Shown one piece after another: positions 14,211 through 30,346 of a DNA stretch of 64,000 bases. The translations under genes were made by a program, and so were the position numbers. Positions within the stretch are counted from its first letter, which is position 1. Every line of letters begins with the position of its first letter. The stretch covers positions 967,501 to 1,031,500 of the forward strand of contig NC_060959.1 of NCBI RefSeq assembly GCF_910589235.1, written 5' to 3'. Below the pieces are notes generated by a model that saw nothing but the letters and a program-made list of their open reading frames with translations, did not search any database and was not told the DNA's origin. Origin of the DNA: Vespa crabro. Lineage: Eukaryota > Arthropoda > Insecta > Hymenoptera > Vespidae.

Positions 14211-16303
14211 ATAACAACAATAACAATAACAACAAAAATAACAACAATAACAACAATAACAAAAATAACAATAATAACATTAATAACAATAGAAACAATA
14301 ATAACAATAATAACAATAACAATAACAATAATAACAATAATAACAATAATAACAACAATAACAAGAATAACAATAATAACAACAATAACAATAATAACTT
14401 CAATAACTATATTAAAAATAATAACAACAATAACAACAATAACAACAGTAACGTTAATAACATTAATAACACTAGTAACAATAATAACAAAAATAACAAT
14501 AATAGCAATAAGAACAATAATAACAATGATAACAATAATAACAATAATAACAATAACAATAACAATAATAACAATAATAACAATAATAACAATAATAACA
14601 ATAATAACAATAACAATATTAATAATAACAACAATAACAATAATAATAATATCAATAATAACAATAACAACAATAATAAGAATAATAACCACAATAACAG
14701 TAACAACAATAACAATAATAATAAGAATAATAACAACAATAAAAATAAAATAATAACAACAATAACAACAATAACATTAACAACATCAATAACAACAATA
14801 ACAATAATAACAACAAAAACAACAATAACAATAATAAAACAATAACAACAATAACAACAATAACAACAATAACAACAATAACAACAATAACAACAATAAC
14901 AATAATAACAATAATAACAAAGATAACAACAATAACAACATTAACAACAATGACAACAATAACAACAATAACAATAATAACAATAACAACAATAATAACA
15001 ATAACAACAATAATAACAATAATAACAACAATAACAATAATAACAGTAACAATAATAATAAGAATAATAACAACAATAAAAATAAAATAATAACAACAAT
15101 AACAACAATAACATTAACAACATCAATAACAACAATAAACAATAATAACAACAATAACAACAATAACAATAATAAAAACAATAACAACAATACCGATAAT
15201 AACATTAATAACACTAATAACAATAATAACAATAATAGCAATAAGAACAATAATAACAATAATAACAACAATAACAATAACAACAAAAATAACAACAATA
15301 ACAACAATAACAAAAATAACAATAATAACATTAATAACAATAGAAACAATAATAACAATAATAACAATAACAATAACAATAATAACAATAATAACAATAA
15401 TAACAACAATAACAAGAATAACAATAATAACAACAATAACAATAATAACTTCAATAACTATATTAAAAATAATAACAACAATAACAACAATAACAACAGT
15501 AACGTTAATAACATTAATAACACTAGTAACAATAATAACAATAATAACAATAATAGCAATAAGAACAATAATAACAATAATAACAATAATAACAATAATA
15601 ACAATAACAATAACAATAATAACAATAATAACAATAATAACAATAATAACAATAATAACAATAACAATATTAATAATAACAACAATAACAATAATAATAA
15701 TATCAATAATAACAATAACAACAATAATAAGAATAATAACCACAATAACAGTAACAACAATAACAATAATAATAAGAATAGTAACAACAATAAAAATAAA
15801 ATAATAACAACAATAACAACAATAACATTAACAACATCAATAACAACAATAACAATAATAACAACAAAAACAACAATAACAATAATAAAACAATAACAAC
15901 AATAACAACAATAACAACAATAACAACAATAACAACAATAACAATAATAACAATAATAACAAAGATAACAACAATAACAACATTAACAACAATGACAACA
16001 ATAACAACAATAACAATAATAACAATAACAACAATAATAACAATAACAACAATAATAACAATAATAACAACAATAACAATAATAACAGTAACAATAATAA
16101 TAAGAATAATAACAACAATAAAAATAAAATAATAACAACAATAACAACAATAACATTAACAACATCAATAACAACAATAACAATAATAACAACAATAACA
16201 ACAATAACAATAATAAAAACAATAACAACAATACCGATAATAACATTAATAACACTAATAACAATAATAACAATAATAGCAATAAGAACAATAATAACAA
16301 TAA
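14211..16303 (+). repeat. Tandem ~1,051-bp duplication in unit 1
   Basis: Two adjacent copies (about 14211-15261 and 15262-16303) share AACAACAAAAATAAC, TTCAATAACTATATT (14399 and 15450), ACTAGT (14471 and 15522) and ACCGAT (A at 15192 and 16233). The offset falls from 1,051 to 1,041 across the module. This is explained by one 9-mer fewer in an AACAACAAT run and one base fewer at the AATAAACAATAAT slip word of the first copy. Edges are approximate. Confidence 0.82.
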
Positions 16304-18330
16304 TAACAATAATAACAATAATAACAATAACAATAACAATAATAACAATAATAACAATAATAACAATAATAACAATAACAACAATAACAATAATAACAAC
16401 AATAACAATAACAACAATAACAACAATAGCTTAAATAACTATAATAACAATAACAATAACAATAATAACAATAATAACTCTAATAACAATAACAACAATA
16501 AGAATAATAACAACAATAACAATAACAACAATAATAGCAATAATAACAACAATAACAATAATAACCACATTAACAATAACAACAATAATAACAATTATAA
16601 CAACAATAACAACAATAACAACAATAACGATAATAACATTAATAACACTAATAACAATAATAACAATAATAGCAATTAGAACAATAATAACAATAATAAG
16701 AATAATAACAATAATAGCAATAACAATAACAATAATAACAATAATATCAATAATAACAATAATAACAATAACAATAACAATAATAACAACAATAACAATA
16801 AAAATAATAACAACAATAACAATAACAATAATAACAATAATAACAATAATAACAATAATAACAATAATAACAATAACAACAATAACAATAATAACAACAA
16901 TAACAATAACATCAATAACAACAATAGCAACAATAACAATAATAACAACAATAACAATAAGAACAATAATAACAACAATAACAACAATAACAATAATAAC
17001 AACAATAACAATAATAACAAAGATAACAACAATAACAACAATAACAACAACAATAACAACAATAACAACAATAACAACAATAACAACAATAACAATAATA
17101 ACCACATTAACAATAACAACAATAATAACAATAATAACAACAATAACAACAATAACAATAATAAAAACAATAACAACAATAACAACAATAACAACAATAA
17201 CAATAATAACAATAATAACAACAATAACAATAACAACAATAATAACAATAATAACAATAATAACAATAACAATATCCATAATAACAACAATAACAAAAAC
17301 AATAATAATAATAATAACAATAACAACAATAATAATAATAACAATAACAATAACAATAACAACAATAGCAATAATAACAACAATAACAATAACAATAAAT
17401 ATAATGACAATAATAACAATAATAACAATAATATCAACAATAACAGCAATAACAATAATAACAATAATAATAACAACAATAACAATAACAATAATAACAA
17501 CAATAACAATAACAACAATAATAACAATAATAACTACAATAACAACAATAACAATATTAACAACAATAACAACAATAACAACAATAACGATAATAACATT
17601 AATAACACTAATAACAATAATAACAATAATAGCAATAAGAACAATAATAACAATAATAACAATAATAACAATAATAGCAATAACAATAACAATAATAACA
17701 ATAATAACAATAATAACAATAATAACAATAATATCAATAATAACAATAATAACAATAACAATAATAATAAGAATAATAACAACAATAACAATAACAACAA
17801 TAATAACAATAATAACAATAATAACAATAATAACAATAACAATAACAATAATAACAACATTAACAATAATAATAATAACAATAATAACAATAAATACAAT
17901 AATAACAATAATAACAACAATAATAATAATAACCATAGCAATAACAATAACAATAACAATAATAACAACAATAACAATAATAATAATAACAATAATAACA
18001 ATAACAACAATAATAAGAATAATAACCACAATAACAGTAACAACAATAACAATAATAATAAGAATAATAACAACAATAAAAATAAAATAATAACAACAAT
18101 AACAACAATAACATTAACAACATCAATAACAACAATATCAATAATAACAACAATAACAACAATAACAATAATAAAAATAATAACAACAATAACAACAATA
18201 ACAACAATAACAACAATAACAACAATAACAATAATAACAATAATAACAAAGATAACAACAATAACAACAATAACAACAACAATAACAACAATAACAACAA
18301 TAACAATAATAACCACATTAACAATAATTA

Positions 18331-18690
18331 CAATTTAACATTAATAATAATAATAATAATAATAACAATAATAACAATAATAACAACAATAACAACAATA
18401 ACAATAATAACAACAATAATAACAACAATAACAACAAAAATAATAACAACAATAACAACAATAACATTAACAACATCAATAACAACAATAACAATAATAA
18501 CAACAATAACAACAATAACAATAATAAAAACAATAACAACAATAACAACAATAACAACAATAACAACAATAACAACAATAACAATAATAACAATAATAAC
18601 AAAGATAACAACAATAACAACAATAACAACAACAATAACAACAATAACAACAATAACAATAATAACCACATTAACAATAATTACAATTTA
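18331..18690 (+). repeat. TAATTA-box doublet, 353-bp spacing (unit 1)
   Basis: Two normal boxes have their CAATTTA C at 18331 and 18684. The intervening stretch carries ACAATAATAACAACAAT and AACAAAAATAATAAC where other units have AATAATAAGAATAAT and AAAATAAAATAATAAC, which accounts for the 2-bp difference from the usual 351. Confidence 0.8.
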
Positions 18691-19502
18691 ACATTAATAA
18701 TAATAATAATAATAATAACAATAATAACAATAATAACAACAATAACAACAATAACAATAATAACAACAATAACTATAATAATAATAATAACAACAATAAC
18801 AACAATAACAACAATTACGATAATAACATTAATAACACTAATAACAATAATAACATAATAACAATAATAGCAATAAGAACAATAATAACAATAACAACAA
18901 TAATAAGAATAATAACAACAATAACAATAACAACAATAATAACAATAATAACTATAATAACAATAATAACAATAATAGCAATAACAATAACAATAATAAA
19001 AATAATAACAATAATAACAATAATATCAATAATAACAATAATAACAATAACAATAATAATAAGAATAATAACAACAATAACAATAATAACAATAATAACA
19101 ATAATAACAACAATAACAATAACAACAAAAATAACAACAATAACAACAATAACAAAAATAACAATAATAACATTAATAACAACAATAACAACAATAAAAA
19201 TAATAACAATATAACATTAATAACAATAGTAATAATAATAGCAATAATAACAATAATAACAATAATAACAATAATAACAACAATAATAATAATAACAATA
19301 GCAGTAACAATAATAACAATAATAACAATAATAACAATAATAACAATAATAACAATAATAACATTAATAACAAATAATAACAACAATAACAATAATAACA
19401 ACAATAATAATAATAATTATAATAATAATATTAATAACAACAACACCAATAACAACAAAAATAATAATAACAATAATAATAAAAACATTAATAACAATTA
19501 GG

Positions 19503-19537
<35 letters not shown>

Positions 19538-19876
19538 TATAATAATAATAATAATAACAATAATAACAATAATAACAATAATAACAACAATAACAATAAT
19601 AATAATAATAACAATAATAACAACAATAATAATAATAACAATAACAATAACAATAATAACAATAATAACAATATAACATTAATAACAATAATAATAATAA
19701 TAACAATAATAACAATAATAACAATAACAATAATAACAATAATAACAATAATAACAATAATAACAACAATAATAATACTAACAATAGCAATAACAATAAT
19801 AACAATAATAACAATAAAAACAATAATAACAATAATAACATTAATTACAAATAATAACAACAATAACAATAATAAC

Positions 19877-19907
<31 letters not shown>

Positions 19908-19979
19908 TTAATAACAACAACACCAATAACAACAAAAATAATAATAACAATAATAATAAAAACATTAATAACAATTAGG

Positions 19980-20045
<66 letters not shown>
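19980..20045. repeat. Pure (AAT)n tract, 66 bp
   Basis: The tract follows the second TAGGA of unit 2. It has the same length as in units 3 and 4. Confidence 0.88.
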
Positions 20046-21232
20046 TCAATAATAACAATAATAACAATAATAACAACAATAACAATAATAATAATAATAA
20101 CAATAATAACAACAATAATAATAATAACAATAACAATAACAATAATAACAATAATAACAATATAACATTAATAACAATAATAATAATAATTACAATAATA
20201 ACAATAATAACAATAATAACAACAATAACAACAATAACAATAATAACTACAATAACTATAATAAAAATAATAACAACAATAACAACAATAACAACAATAC
20301 CGATAATAACATTAATAACACTAATAACAATAATAACAATAATAGCAATAAGAACAATAATAACAATAATAACAATAATAACAATAATAACAATAATAAC
20401 AATAACAATAACAATAATAACAATAACAATAACAACAATAATAACAATAATAGTAACAATAACAATAATAACAATAACAATAATAATAAGAATAATAACA
20501 ACAATAAAAATAAAATAATAACAACAATAACAACAATAACATTAACAACATCAATAACAACAATAACAATAATAACAACAATAACAACAATAACAATAAT
20601 AAAAACAATAACAACAATAACAACAATAACAACAATAACAACAATAACAACAATAACAATAATAACAATAATAACAAAGATAACAACAATAACAACAATA
20701 ACAACAACAATAACAACAATAACAATAATAACCACATTAACAATAATTACAATTTAACATTAATAATAATAATAATAATAATAACAATAATAACAATAAT
20801 AACAACAATAACAACAATAACAATAATAACAACAATAACTATAATAAAAATAAAAACAACAATAACAACAATAACAACAATTACGATAATAACATTAATA
20901 ACACTATTAACAATAATAACATAATAACAATAATAGCAATAAGAACAATAATAACAATAATAACAATAACAACAATAATAAGAATAATAACAACAATAAC
21001 AATAACAACAATAATAACAATAATAACAATAATAACAATAATAACAATAATAACAATAACAATAACAATAATAAAAATAATAACAATAATAACAATAATA
21101 TCAATAATAACAATAATACCAATAACAATAATAATAAGAATAATAACAATAACAACAAAAATAACAACAATAACAACAATAACAATAATAACAATAATAA
21201 CATTAATAACAATAATAACAATAATAACAATA

Positions 21233-23325
21233 ATAACAACAATAACAATAACAACAAAAATAACAACAATAACAACAATAACAAAAATAACAATAATAAC
21301 ATTAATAACAATAGAAACAATAATAACAATAATAACAATAACAATAACAATAATAACAATAATAACAATAATAACAACAATAACAAGAATAACAATAATA
21401 ACAACAATAACAATAATAACTTCAATAACTATATTAAAAATAATAACAACAATAACAACAATAACAACAGTAACGTTAATAACATTAATAACACTAGTAA
21501 CAATAATAACAAAAATAACAATAATAGCAATAAGAACAATAATAACAATGATAACAATAATAACAATAATAACAATAACAATAACAATAATAACAATAAT
21601 AACAATAATAACAATAATAACAATAATAACAATAACAATATTAATAATAACAACAATAACAATAATAATAATATCAATAATAACAATAACAACAATAATA
21701 AGAATAATAACCACAATAACAGTAACAACAATAACAATAATAATAAGAATAGTAACAACAATAAAAATAAAATAATAACAACAATAACAACAATAACATT
21801 AACAACATCAATAACAACAATAACAATAATAACAACAAAAACAACAATAACAATAATAAAACAATAACAACAATAACAACAATAACAACAATAACAACAA
21901 TAACAACAATAACAACAATAACAATAATAACAATAATAACAAAGATAACAACAATAACAACATTAACAACAATGACAACAATAACAACAATAACAATAAT
22001 AACAATAACAACAATAATAACAATAACAACAATAATAACAATAATAACAACAATAACAATGATAACAGTAACAATAATAATAAGAATAATAACAACAATA
22101 AAAATAAAATAATAACAACAATAACAACAATAACATTAACAACATCAATAACAACAATAAACAATAATAACAACAATAACAACAATAACAATAATAAAAA
22201 CAATAACAACAATACCGATAATAACATTAATAACACTAATAACAATAATAACAATAATAGCAATAAGAACAATAATAACAATAATAACAACAATAACAAT
22301 AACAACAAAAATAACAACAATAACAACAATAACAAAAATAACAATAATAACATTAATAACAATAGAAACAATAATAACAATAATAACAATAACAATAACA
22401 ATAATAACAATAATAACAATAATAACAACAATAACAAGAATAACAATAATAACAACAATAACAATAATAACTTCAATAACTATATTAAAAATAATAACAA
22501 CAATAACAACAATAACAACAGTAACGTTAATAACATTAATAACACTAGTAACAATAATAACAATAATAACAATAATAGCAATAAGAACAATAATAACAAT
22601 AATAACAATAATAACAATAATAACAATAACAATAACAATAATAACAATAATAACAATAATAACAATAATAACAATAATAACAATAACAATAATAATAATA
22701 ACAACAATAACAATAATAATAATATCAATAATAACAATAACAACAATAATAAGAATAATAACCACAATAACAGTAACAACAATAACAATAATAATAAGAA
22801 TAGTAACAACAATAAAAATAAAATAATAACAACAATAACAACAATAACATTAACAACATCAATAACAACAATAACAATAATAACAACAAAAACAACAATA
22901 ACAATAATAAAACAATAACAACAATAACAACAATAACAACAATAACAACAATAACAACAATAACAATAATAACAATAATAACAAAGATAACAACAATAAC
23001 AACATTAACAACAATGACAACAATAACAACAATAACAATAATAACAATAACAACAATAATAACAATAACAACAATAATAACAATAATAACAACAATAACA
23101 ATAATAACAGTAACAATAATAATAAGAATAATAACAACAATAAAAATAAAATAATAACAACAATAACAACAATAACATTAACAACATCAATAACAACAAT
23201 AACAATAATAACAACAATAACAACAATAACAATAATAAAAACAATAACAACAATACCGATAATAACATTAATAACACTAATAACAATAATAACAATAATA
23301 GCAATAAGAACAATAATAACAATAA
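21233..23325 (+). repeat. Tandem ~1,051-bp duplication in unit 2
   Basis: This is the counterpart of 14211-16303 at +7,022, with ACTAGT at 21493 and 22544. Both copies keep the features that distinguish them in unit 1, so the pair was amplified together with the 7-kb unit rather than arising again. Confidence 0.82.
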
Positions 23326-25353
23326 TAACAATAATAACAATAATAACAATAACAATAACAATAATAACAATAATAACAATAATAACAATAATAACAATAA
23401 CAACAATAACAATAATAACAACAATAACAATAACAACAATAACAACAATAGCTTAAATAACTATAATAACAATAACAATAACAATAATAACAATAATAAC
23501 TCTAATAACAATAACAACAATAAGAATAATAACAACAATAACAATAACAACAATAATAGCAATAATAACAACAATAACAATAATAACCACATTAACAATA
23601 ACAACAATAATAACAATTATAACAACAATAACAACAATAACAACAATAACGATAATAACATTAATAACACTAATAACAATAATAACAATAATAGCAATTA
23701 GAACAATAATAACAATAATAAGAATAATAACAATAATAGCAATAACAATAACAATAATAACAATAATATCAATAATAACAATAATAACAATAACAATAAC
23801 AATAATAACAACAATAACAGTAAAAATAATAACAACAATAACAATAACAATAATAACAATAATAACAATAATAACAATAATAACAATAATAACAATAACA
23901 ACAATAACAATAATAACAACAATAACAATAACATCAATAACAACAATAGCAACAATAACAATAATAACAACAATAACAATAAGAACAATAATAACAACAA
24001 TAACAACAATAACAATAATAACAACAATAACAATAATAACAAAGATAACAACAATAACAACAATAACAACAACAATAACAACAATAACAACAATAACAAC
24101 AATAACAACAATAACAATAATAACCACATTAACAATAACAACAATAATAACAATAATAACAACAATAACAACAATAACAATAATAAAAACAATAACAACA
24201 ATAACAACAATAACAACAATAACAATAATAACAATAATAACAACAATAACAATAACAACAATAATAACAATAATAACAATAATAACAATAACAATATCCA
24301 TAATAACAACAATAACAAAAACAATAATAATAATAATAACAATAACAACAATAATAATAATAACAATAACAATAACAATAACAACAATAGCAATAATAAC
24401 AACAATAACAATAACAATAAATATAATGACAATAATAACAATAATAACAATAATATCAACAATAACAGCAATAACAATAATAACAATAATAATAACAACA
24501 ATAACAATAACAATAATAACAACAATAACAATAACAACAATAATAACAATAATAACTACAATAACAACAATAACAATATTAACAACAATAACAACAATAA
24601 CAACAATAACGATAATAACATTAATAACACTAATAACAATAATAACAATAATAGCAATAAGAACAATAATAACAATAATAACAATAATAACAATAATAGC
24701 AATAACAATAACAATAATAACAATAATAACAATAATAACAATAATAACAATAATATCAATAATAACAATAATAACAATAACAATAATAATAAGAATAATA
24801 ACAACAATAACAATAACAACAATAATAACAATAATAACAATAATAACAATAATAACAATAACAATAACAATAATAACAACATTAACAATAATAATAATAA
24901 CAATAATAACAATAAATACAATAATAACAATAATAACAACAATAATAATAATAACCATAGCAATAACAATAACAATAACAATAATAACAACAATAACAAT
25001 AATAATAATAACAATAATAACAATAACAACAATAATAAGAATAATAACCACAATAACAGTAACAACAATAACAATAATAATAAGAATAATAACAATAATA
25101 ACAATAATAACAATAACAACAATAACAACAATAACATTAACAACATCAATAACAACAATATCAATAATAACAACAATAACAACAATAACAATAATAAAAA
25201 TAATAACAACAATAACAACAATAACAACAATAACAACAATAACAACAATAACAATAATAACAATAATAACAAAGATAACAACAATAACAACAATAACAAC
25301 AACAATAACAACAATAACAACAATAACAATAATAACCACATTAACAATAATTA

Positions 25354-25711
25354 CAATTTAACATTAATAATAATAATAATAATAATAACAATAATAACAA
25401 TAATAACAACAATAACAACAATAACAATAATAATAAGAATAATAACAACAATAAAATAAAATAATAACAACAATAACAACAATAACATTAACAACATCAA
25501 TAACAACAATAACAATAATAACAACAATAACAACAATAACAATAATAAAAACAATAACAACAATAACAACAATAACAACAATAACAACAATAACAACAAT
25601 AACAATAATAACAATAATAACAAAGATAACAACAATAACAACAATAACAACAACAATAACAACAATAACAACAATAACAATAATAACCACATTAACAATA
25701 ATTACAATTTA
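25354..25711 (+). repeat. TAATTA-box doublet, 351-bp spacing (unit 2)
   Basis: The boxes are at 25354 and 25705. The interval holds AATAATAAGAATAAT and a shortened slip word (AATAAAATAAAATAAT) also seen in units 4 and 5. Confidence 0.8.
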
Positions 25712-26523
25712 ACATTAATAATAATAATAATAATAATAACAATAATAACAATAATAACAACAATAACAACAATAACAATAATAACAACAATAACTATAAT
25801 AATAATAATAACAACAATAACAACAATAACAACAATTACGATAATAACATTAATAACACTAATAACAATAATAACATAATAACAATAATAGCAATAAGAA
25901 CAATAATAACAATAACAACAATAATAAGAATAATAACAACAATAACAATAACAACAATAATAACAATAATAACTATAATAACAATAATAACAATAATAGC
26001 AATAACAATAACAATAATAAAAATAATAACAATAATAACAATAATATCAATAATAACAATAATAACAATAACAATAATAATAAGAATAATAACAACAATA
26101 ACAATAATAACAATAATAACAATAATAACAACAATAACAATAACAACAAAAATAACAACAATAACAACAATAACAAAAATAACAATAATAACAATAATAA
26201 CAACAATAACAACAATAAAAATAATAACAATATAACATTAATAACAATAGTAATAATAATAGCAATAATAACAATAATAACAATAATAACAATAATAACA
26301 ACAATAATAATAATAACAATAGCAGTAACAATAATAACAATAATAACAATAATAACAATAATAACAATAATAACAATAATAACATTAATAACAAATAATA
26401 ACAACAATAACAATAATAACAACAATAACAATAATAATTATAATAATAATATTAATAACAACAACACCAATAACAACAAAAATAATAATAACAATAATAA
26501 TAAAAACATTAATAACAATTAGG

Positions 26524-26560
<37 letters not shown>

Positions 26561-26897
26561 TAATAATAATAATAATAACAATAATAACAATAATAACAAT
26601 AATAACAACAATAACAATAATAATAATAATAACAATAATAACAACAATAATAATAATAACAATAACAATAACAATAATAACAATAATAACAATATAACAT
26701 TAATAACAATAATAATAATAATAACAATAATAACAATAATAACAATAACAATAATAACAATAATAACAATAATAACAATAATAACAACAATAATAATAAT
26801 AACAATAGCAATAACAATAATAACAATAATAACAATAAAAACAATAATAACAATAATAACATTAATTACAAATAATAACAACAATAACAATAATAAC

Positions 26898-26928
<31 letters not shown>

Positions 26929-27000
26929 TTAATAACAACAACACCAATAACAACAAAAATAATAATAACAATAATAATAAAAACATTAATAACAATTAGG

Positions 27001-27066
<66 letters not shown>
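27001..27066. repeat. Pure (AAT)n tract, 66 bp
   Basis: The tract follows the second TAGGA of unit 3. Identical length to the neighbouring units fits recent spread of the unit as a block. Confidence 0.88.
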
Positions 27067-28253
27067 TCAATAATAACAATAATAACAATAATAACAACAA
27101 TAACAATAATAATAATAATAACAATAATAACAACAATAATAATAATAACAATAACAATAACAATAATAACAATAATAACAATATAACATTAATAACAATA
27201 ATAATAATAATTACAATAATAACAATAATAACAATAATAACAACAATAACAACAATAACAATAATAACTACAATAACTATAATAAAAATAATAACAACAA
27301 TAACAACAATAACAACAATACCGATAATAACATTAATAACACTAATAACAATAATAACAATAATAGCAATAAGAACAATAATAACAATAATAACAATAAT
27401 AACAATAATAACAATAATAACAATAACAATAACAATAATAACAATAACAATAACAACAATAATAACAATAATAGTAACAATAACAATAATAACAATAACA
27501 ATAATAATAAGAATAATAACAACAATAAAAATAAAATAATAACAACAATAACAACAATAACATTAACAACATCAATAACAACAATAACAATAATAACAAC
27601 AATAACAACAATAACAATAATAAAAACAATAACAACAATAACAACAATAACAACAATAACAACAATAACAACAATAACAATAATAACAATAATAACAAAG
27701 ATAACAACAATAACAACAATAACAACAACAATAACAACAATAACAATAATAACCACATTAACAATAATTACAATTTAACATTAATAATAATAATAATAAT
27801 AATAACAATAATAACAATAATAACAACAATAACAACAATAACAATAATAACAACAATAACTATAATAAAAATAAAAACAACAATAACAACAATAACAACA
27901 ATTACGATAATAACATTAATAACACTATTAACAATAATAACATAATAACAATAATAGCAATAAGAACAATAATAACAATAATAACAATAACAACAATAAT
28001 AAGAATAATAACAACAATAACAATAACAACAATAATAACAATAATAACAATAATAACAATAATAACAATAATAACAATAACAATAACAATAATAACAATA
28101 ATAACAATAATAACAATAGTATCAATAATAACAATAATACCAATAACAATAATAATAAGAATAATAACAATAACAACAAAAATAACAACAATAACAACAA
28201 TAACAATAATAACAATAATAACATTAATAACAATAATAACAATAATAACAATA

Positions 28254-30346
28254 ATAACAACAATAACAATAACAACAAAAATAACAACAATAACAACAAT
28301 AACAAAAATAACAATAATAACATTAATAACAATAGAAACAATAATAACAATAATAACAATAACAATAACAATAATAACAATAATAACAATAATAACAACA
28401 ATAACAAGAATAACAATAATAACAACAATAACAATAATAACTTCAATAACTATATTAAAAATAATAACAACAATAACAACAATAACAACAGTAACGTTAA
28501 TAACATTAATAACACTAGTAACAATAATAACAAAAATAACAATAATAGCAATAAGAACAATAATAACAATGATAACAATAATAACAATAATAACAATAAC
28601 AATAACAATAATAACAATAATAACAATAATAACAATAATAACAATAATAACAATAACAATATTAATAATAACAACAATAACAATAATAATAATATCAATA
28701 ATAACAATAACAACAATAATAAGAATAATAACCACAATAACAGTAACAACAATAACAATAATAATAAGAATAGTAACAACAATAAAAATAAAATAATAAC
28801 AACAATAACAACAATAACATTAACAACATCAATAACAACAATAACAATAATAACAACAAAAACAACAATAACAATAATAAAACAATAACAACAATAACAA
28901 CAATAACAACAATAACAACAATAACAACAATAACAACAATAACAATAATAACAATAATAACAAAGATAACAACAATAACAACATTAACAACAATGACAAC
29001 AATAACAACAATAACAATAATAACAATAACAACAATAATAACAATAACAACAATAATAACAATAATAACAACAATAACAATGATAACAGTAACAATAATA
29101 ATAAGAATAATAACAACAATAAAAATAAAATAATAACAACAATAACAACAATAACATTAACAACATCAATAACAACAATAAACAATAATAACAACAATAA
29201 CAACAATAACAATAATAAAAACAATAACAACAATACCGATAATAACATTAATAACACTAATAACAATAATAACAATAATAGCAATAAGAACAATAATAAC
29301 AATAATAACAACAATAACAATAACAACAAAAATAACAACAATAACAACAATAACAAAAATAACAATAATAACATTAATAACAATAGAAACAATAATAACA
29401 ATAATAACAATAACAATAACAATAATAACAATAATAACAATAATAACAACAATAACAAGAATAACAATAATAACAACAATAACAATAATAACTTCAATAA
29501 CTATATTAAAAATAATAACAACAATAACAACAATAACAACAGTAACGTTAATAACATTAATAACACTAGTAACAATAATAACAATAATAACAATAATAAC
29601 AATAAGAACAATAATAACAATAATAACAATAATAACAATAATAACAATAACAATAACAATAATAACAATAATAACAATAATAACAATAATAACAATAATA
29701 ACAATAACAATATTAATAATAACAACAATAACAATAATAATAATATCAATAATAACAATAACAACAATAATAAGAATAATAACCACAATAACAGTAACAA
29801 CAATAACAATAATAATAAGAATAATAACAACAATAAAAATAAAATAATAACAACAATAACAACAATAACATTAACAACATCAATAACAACAATAACAATA
29901 ATAACAACAAAAACAACAATAACAATAATAAAACAATAACAACAATAACAACAATAACAACAATAACAACAATAACAACAATAACAATAATAACAATAAT
30001 AACAAAGATAACAACAATAACAACATTAACAACAATGACAACAATAACAACAATAACAATAATAACAATAACAACAATAATAACAATAACAACAATAATA
30101 ACAATAATAACAACAATAACAATAATAACAGTAACAATAATAATAAGAATAATAACAACAATAAAAATAAAATAATAACAACAATAACAACAATAACATT
30201 AACAACATCAATAACAACAATAACAATAATAACAACAATAACAACAATAACAATAATAAAAACAATAACAACAATACCGATAATAACATTAATAACACTA
30301 ATAACAATAATAACAATAATAGCAATAAGAACAATAATAACAATAA
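28254..30346 (+). repeat. Tandem ~1,051-bp duplication in unit 3
   Basis: This is the counterpart at +7,021, with ACTAGT at 28514 and 29565. One visible difference near 29.6 kb is AATAATAACAATAAG where other units have AATAATAGCAATAAG. Confidence 0.82.

Larger units (their letters stand above)
12171..19498 (+). repeat. HOR unit 1 (7,328 bp)
   Basis: This is the first recognisable ~7-kb unit, defined from TAGGA to TAGGA. Landmarks are TAGGA at 12171 and 12951 (interval 780), first TAATTA box at 13728, ACTAGT at 14471 and 15522, AGCT at 16428, TATCC at 17273, ACCATAG at about 17933, box doublet at 18331/18684 and TAGCAGT G at 19311. It is 307 bp longer than unit 2, almost entirely because its TAGGA interval is 303 bp longer. 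The extra part near 12.43-12.55 kb contains an AGTAACGTTAATAAC word also found in the long intervals of units 5-8, so unit 1 looks intermediate. Confidence 0.9.
19499..26519 (+). repeat. HOR unit 2 (7,021 bp)
   Basis: Landmarks are TAGGA at 19499 and 19976 (interval 477), box at 20750, ACTAGT at 21493 and 22544, AGCT at 23450, TATCC at 24295, ACCATAG at about 24955 and box doublet at 25354/25705. From the first box onward most landmarks sit 7,022 bp after those of unit 1. Box to AGCT is 2,701 bp, the same as in units 1, 3 and 4. A local change near 25.08-25.13 kb replaces the AAAAATAAAATAATAAC register-slip word of unit 1 with extra AATAATAAC-type sequence. Confidence 0.92.

Noticed and set aside
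16428..16436. HindIII site at the AGCTT word
   Set aside because: The sequence reads TAGCTT, not AAGCTT, so it is only an AluI site.
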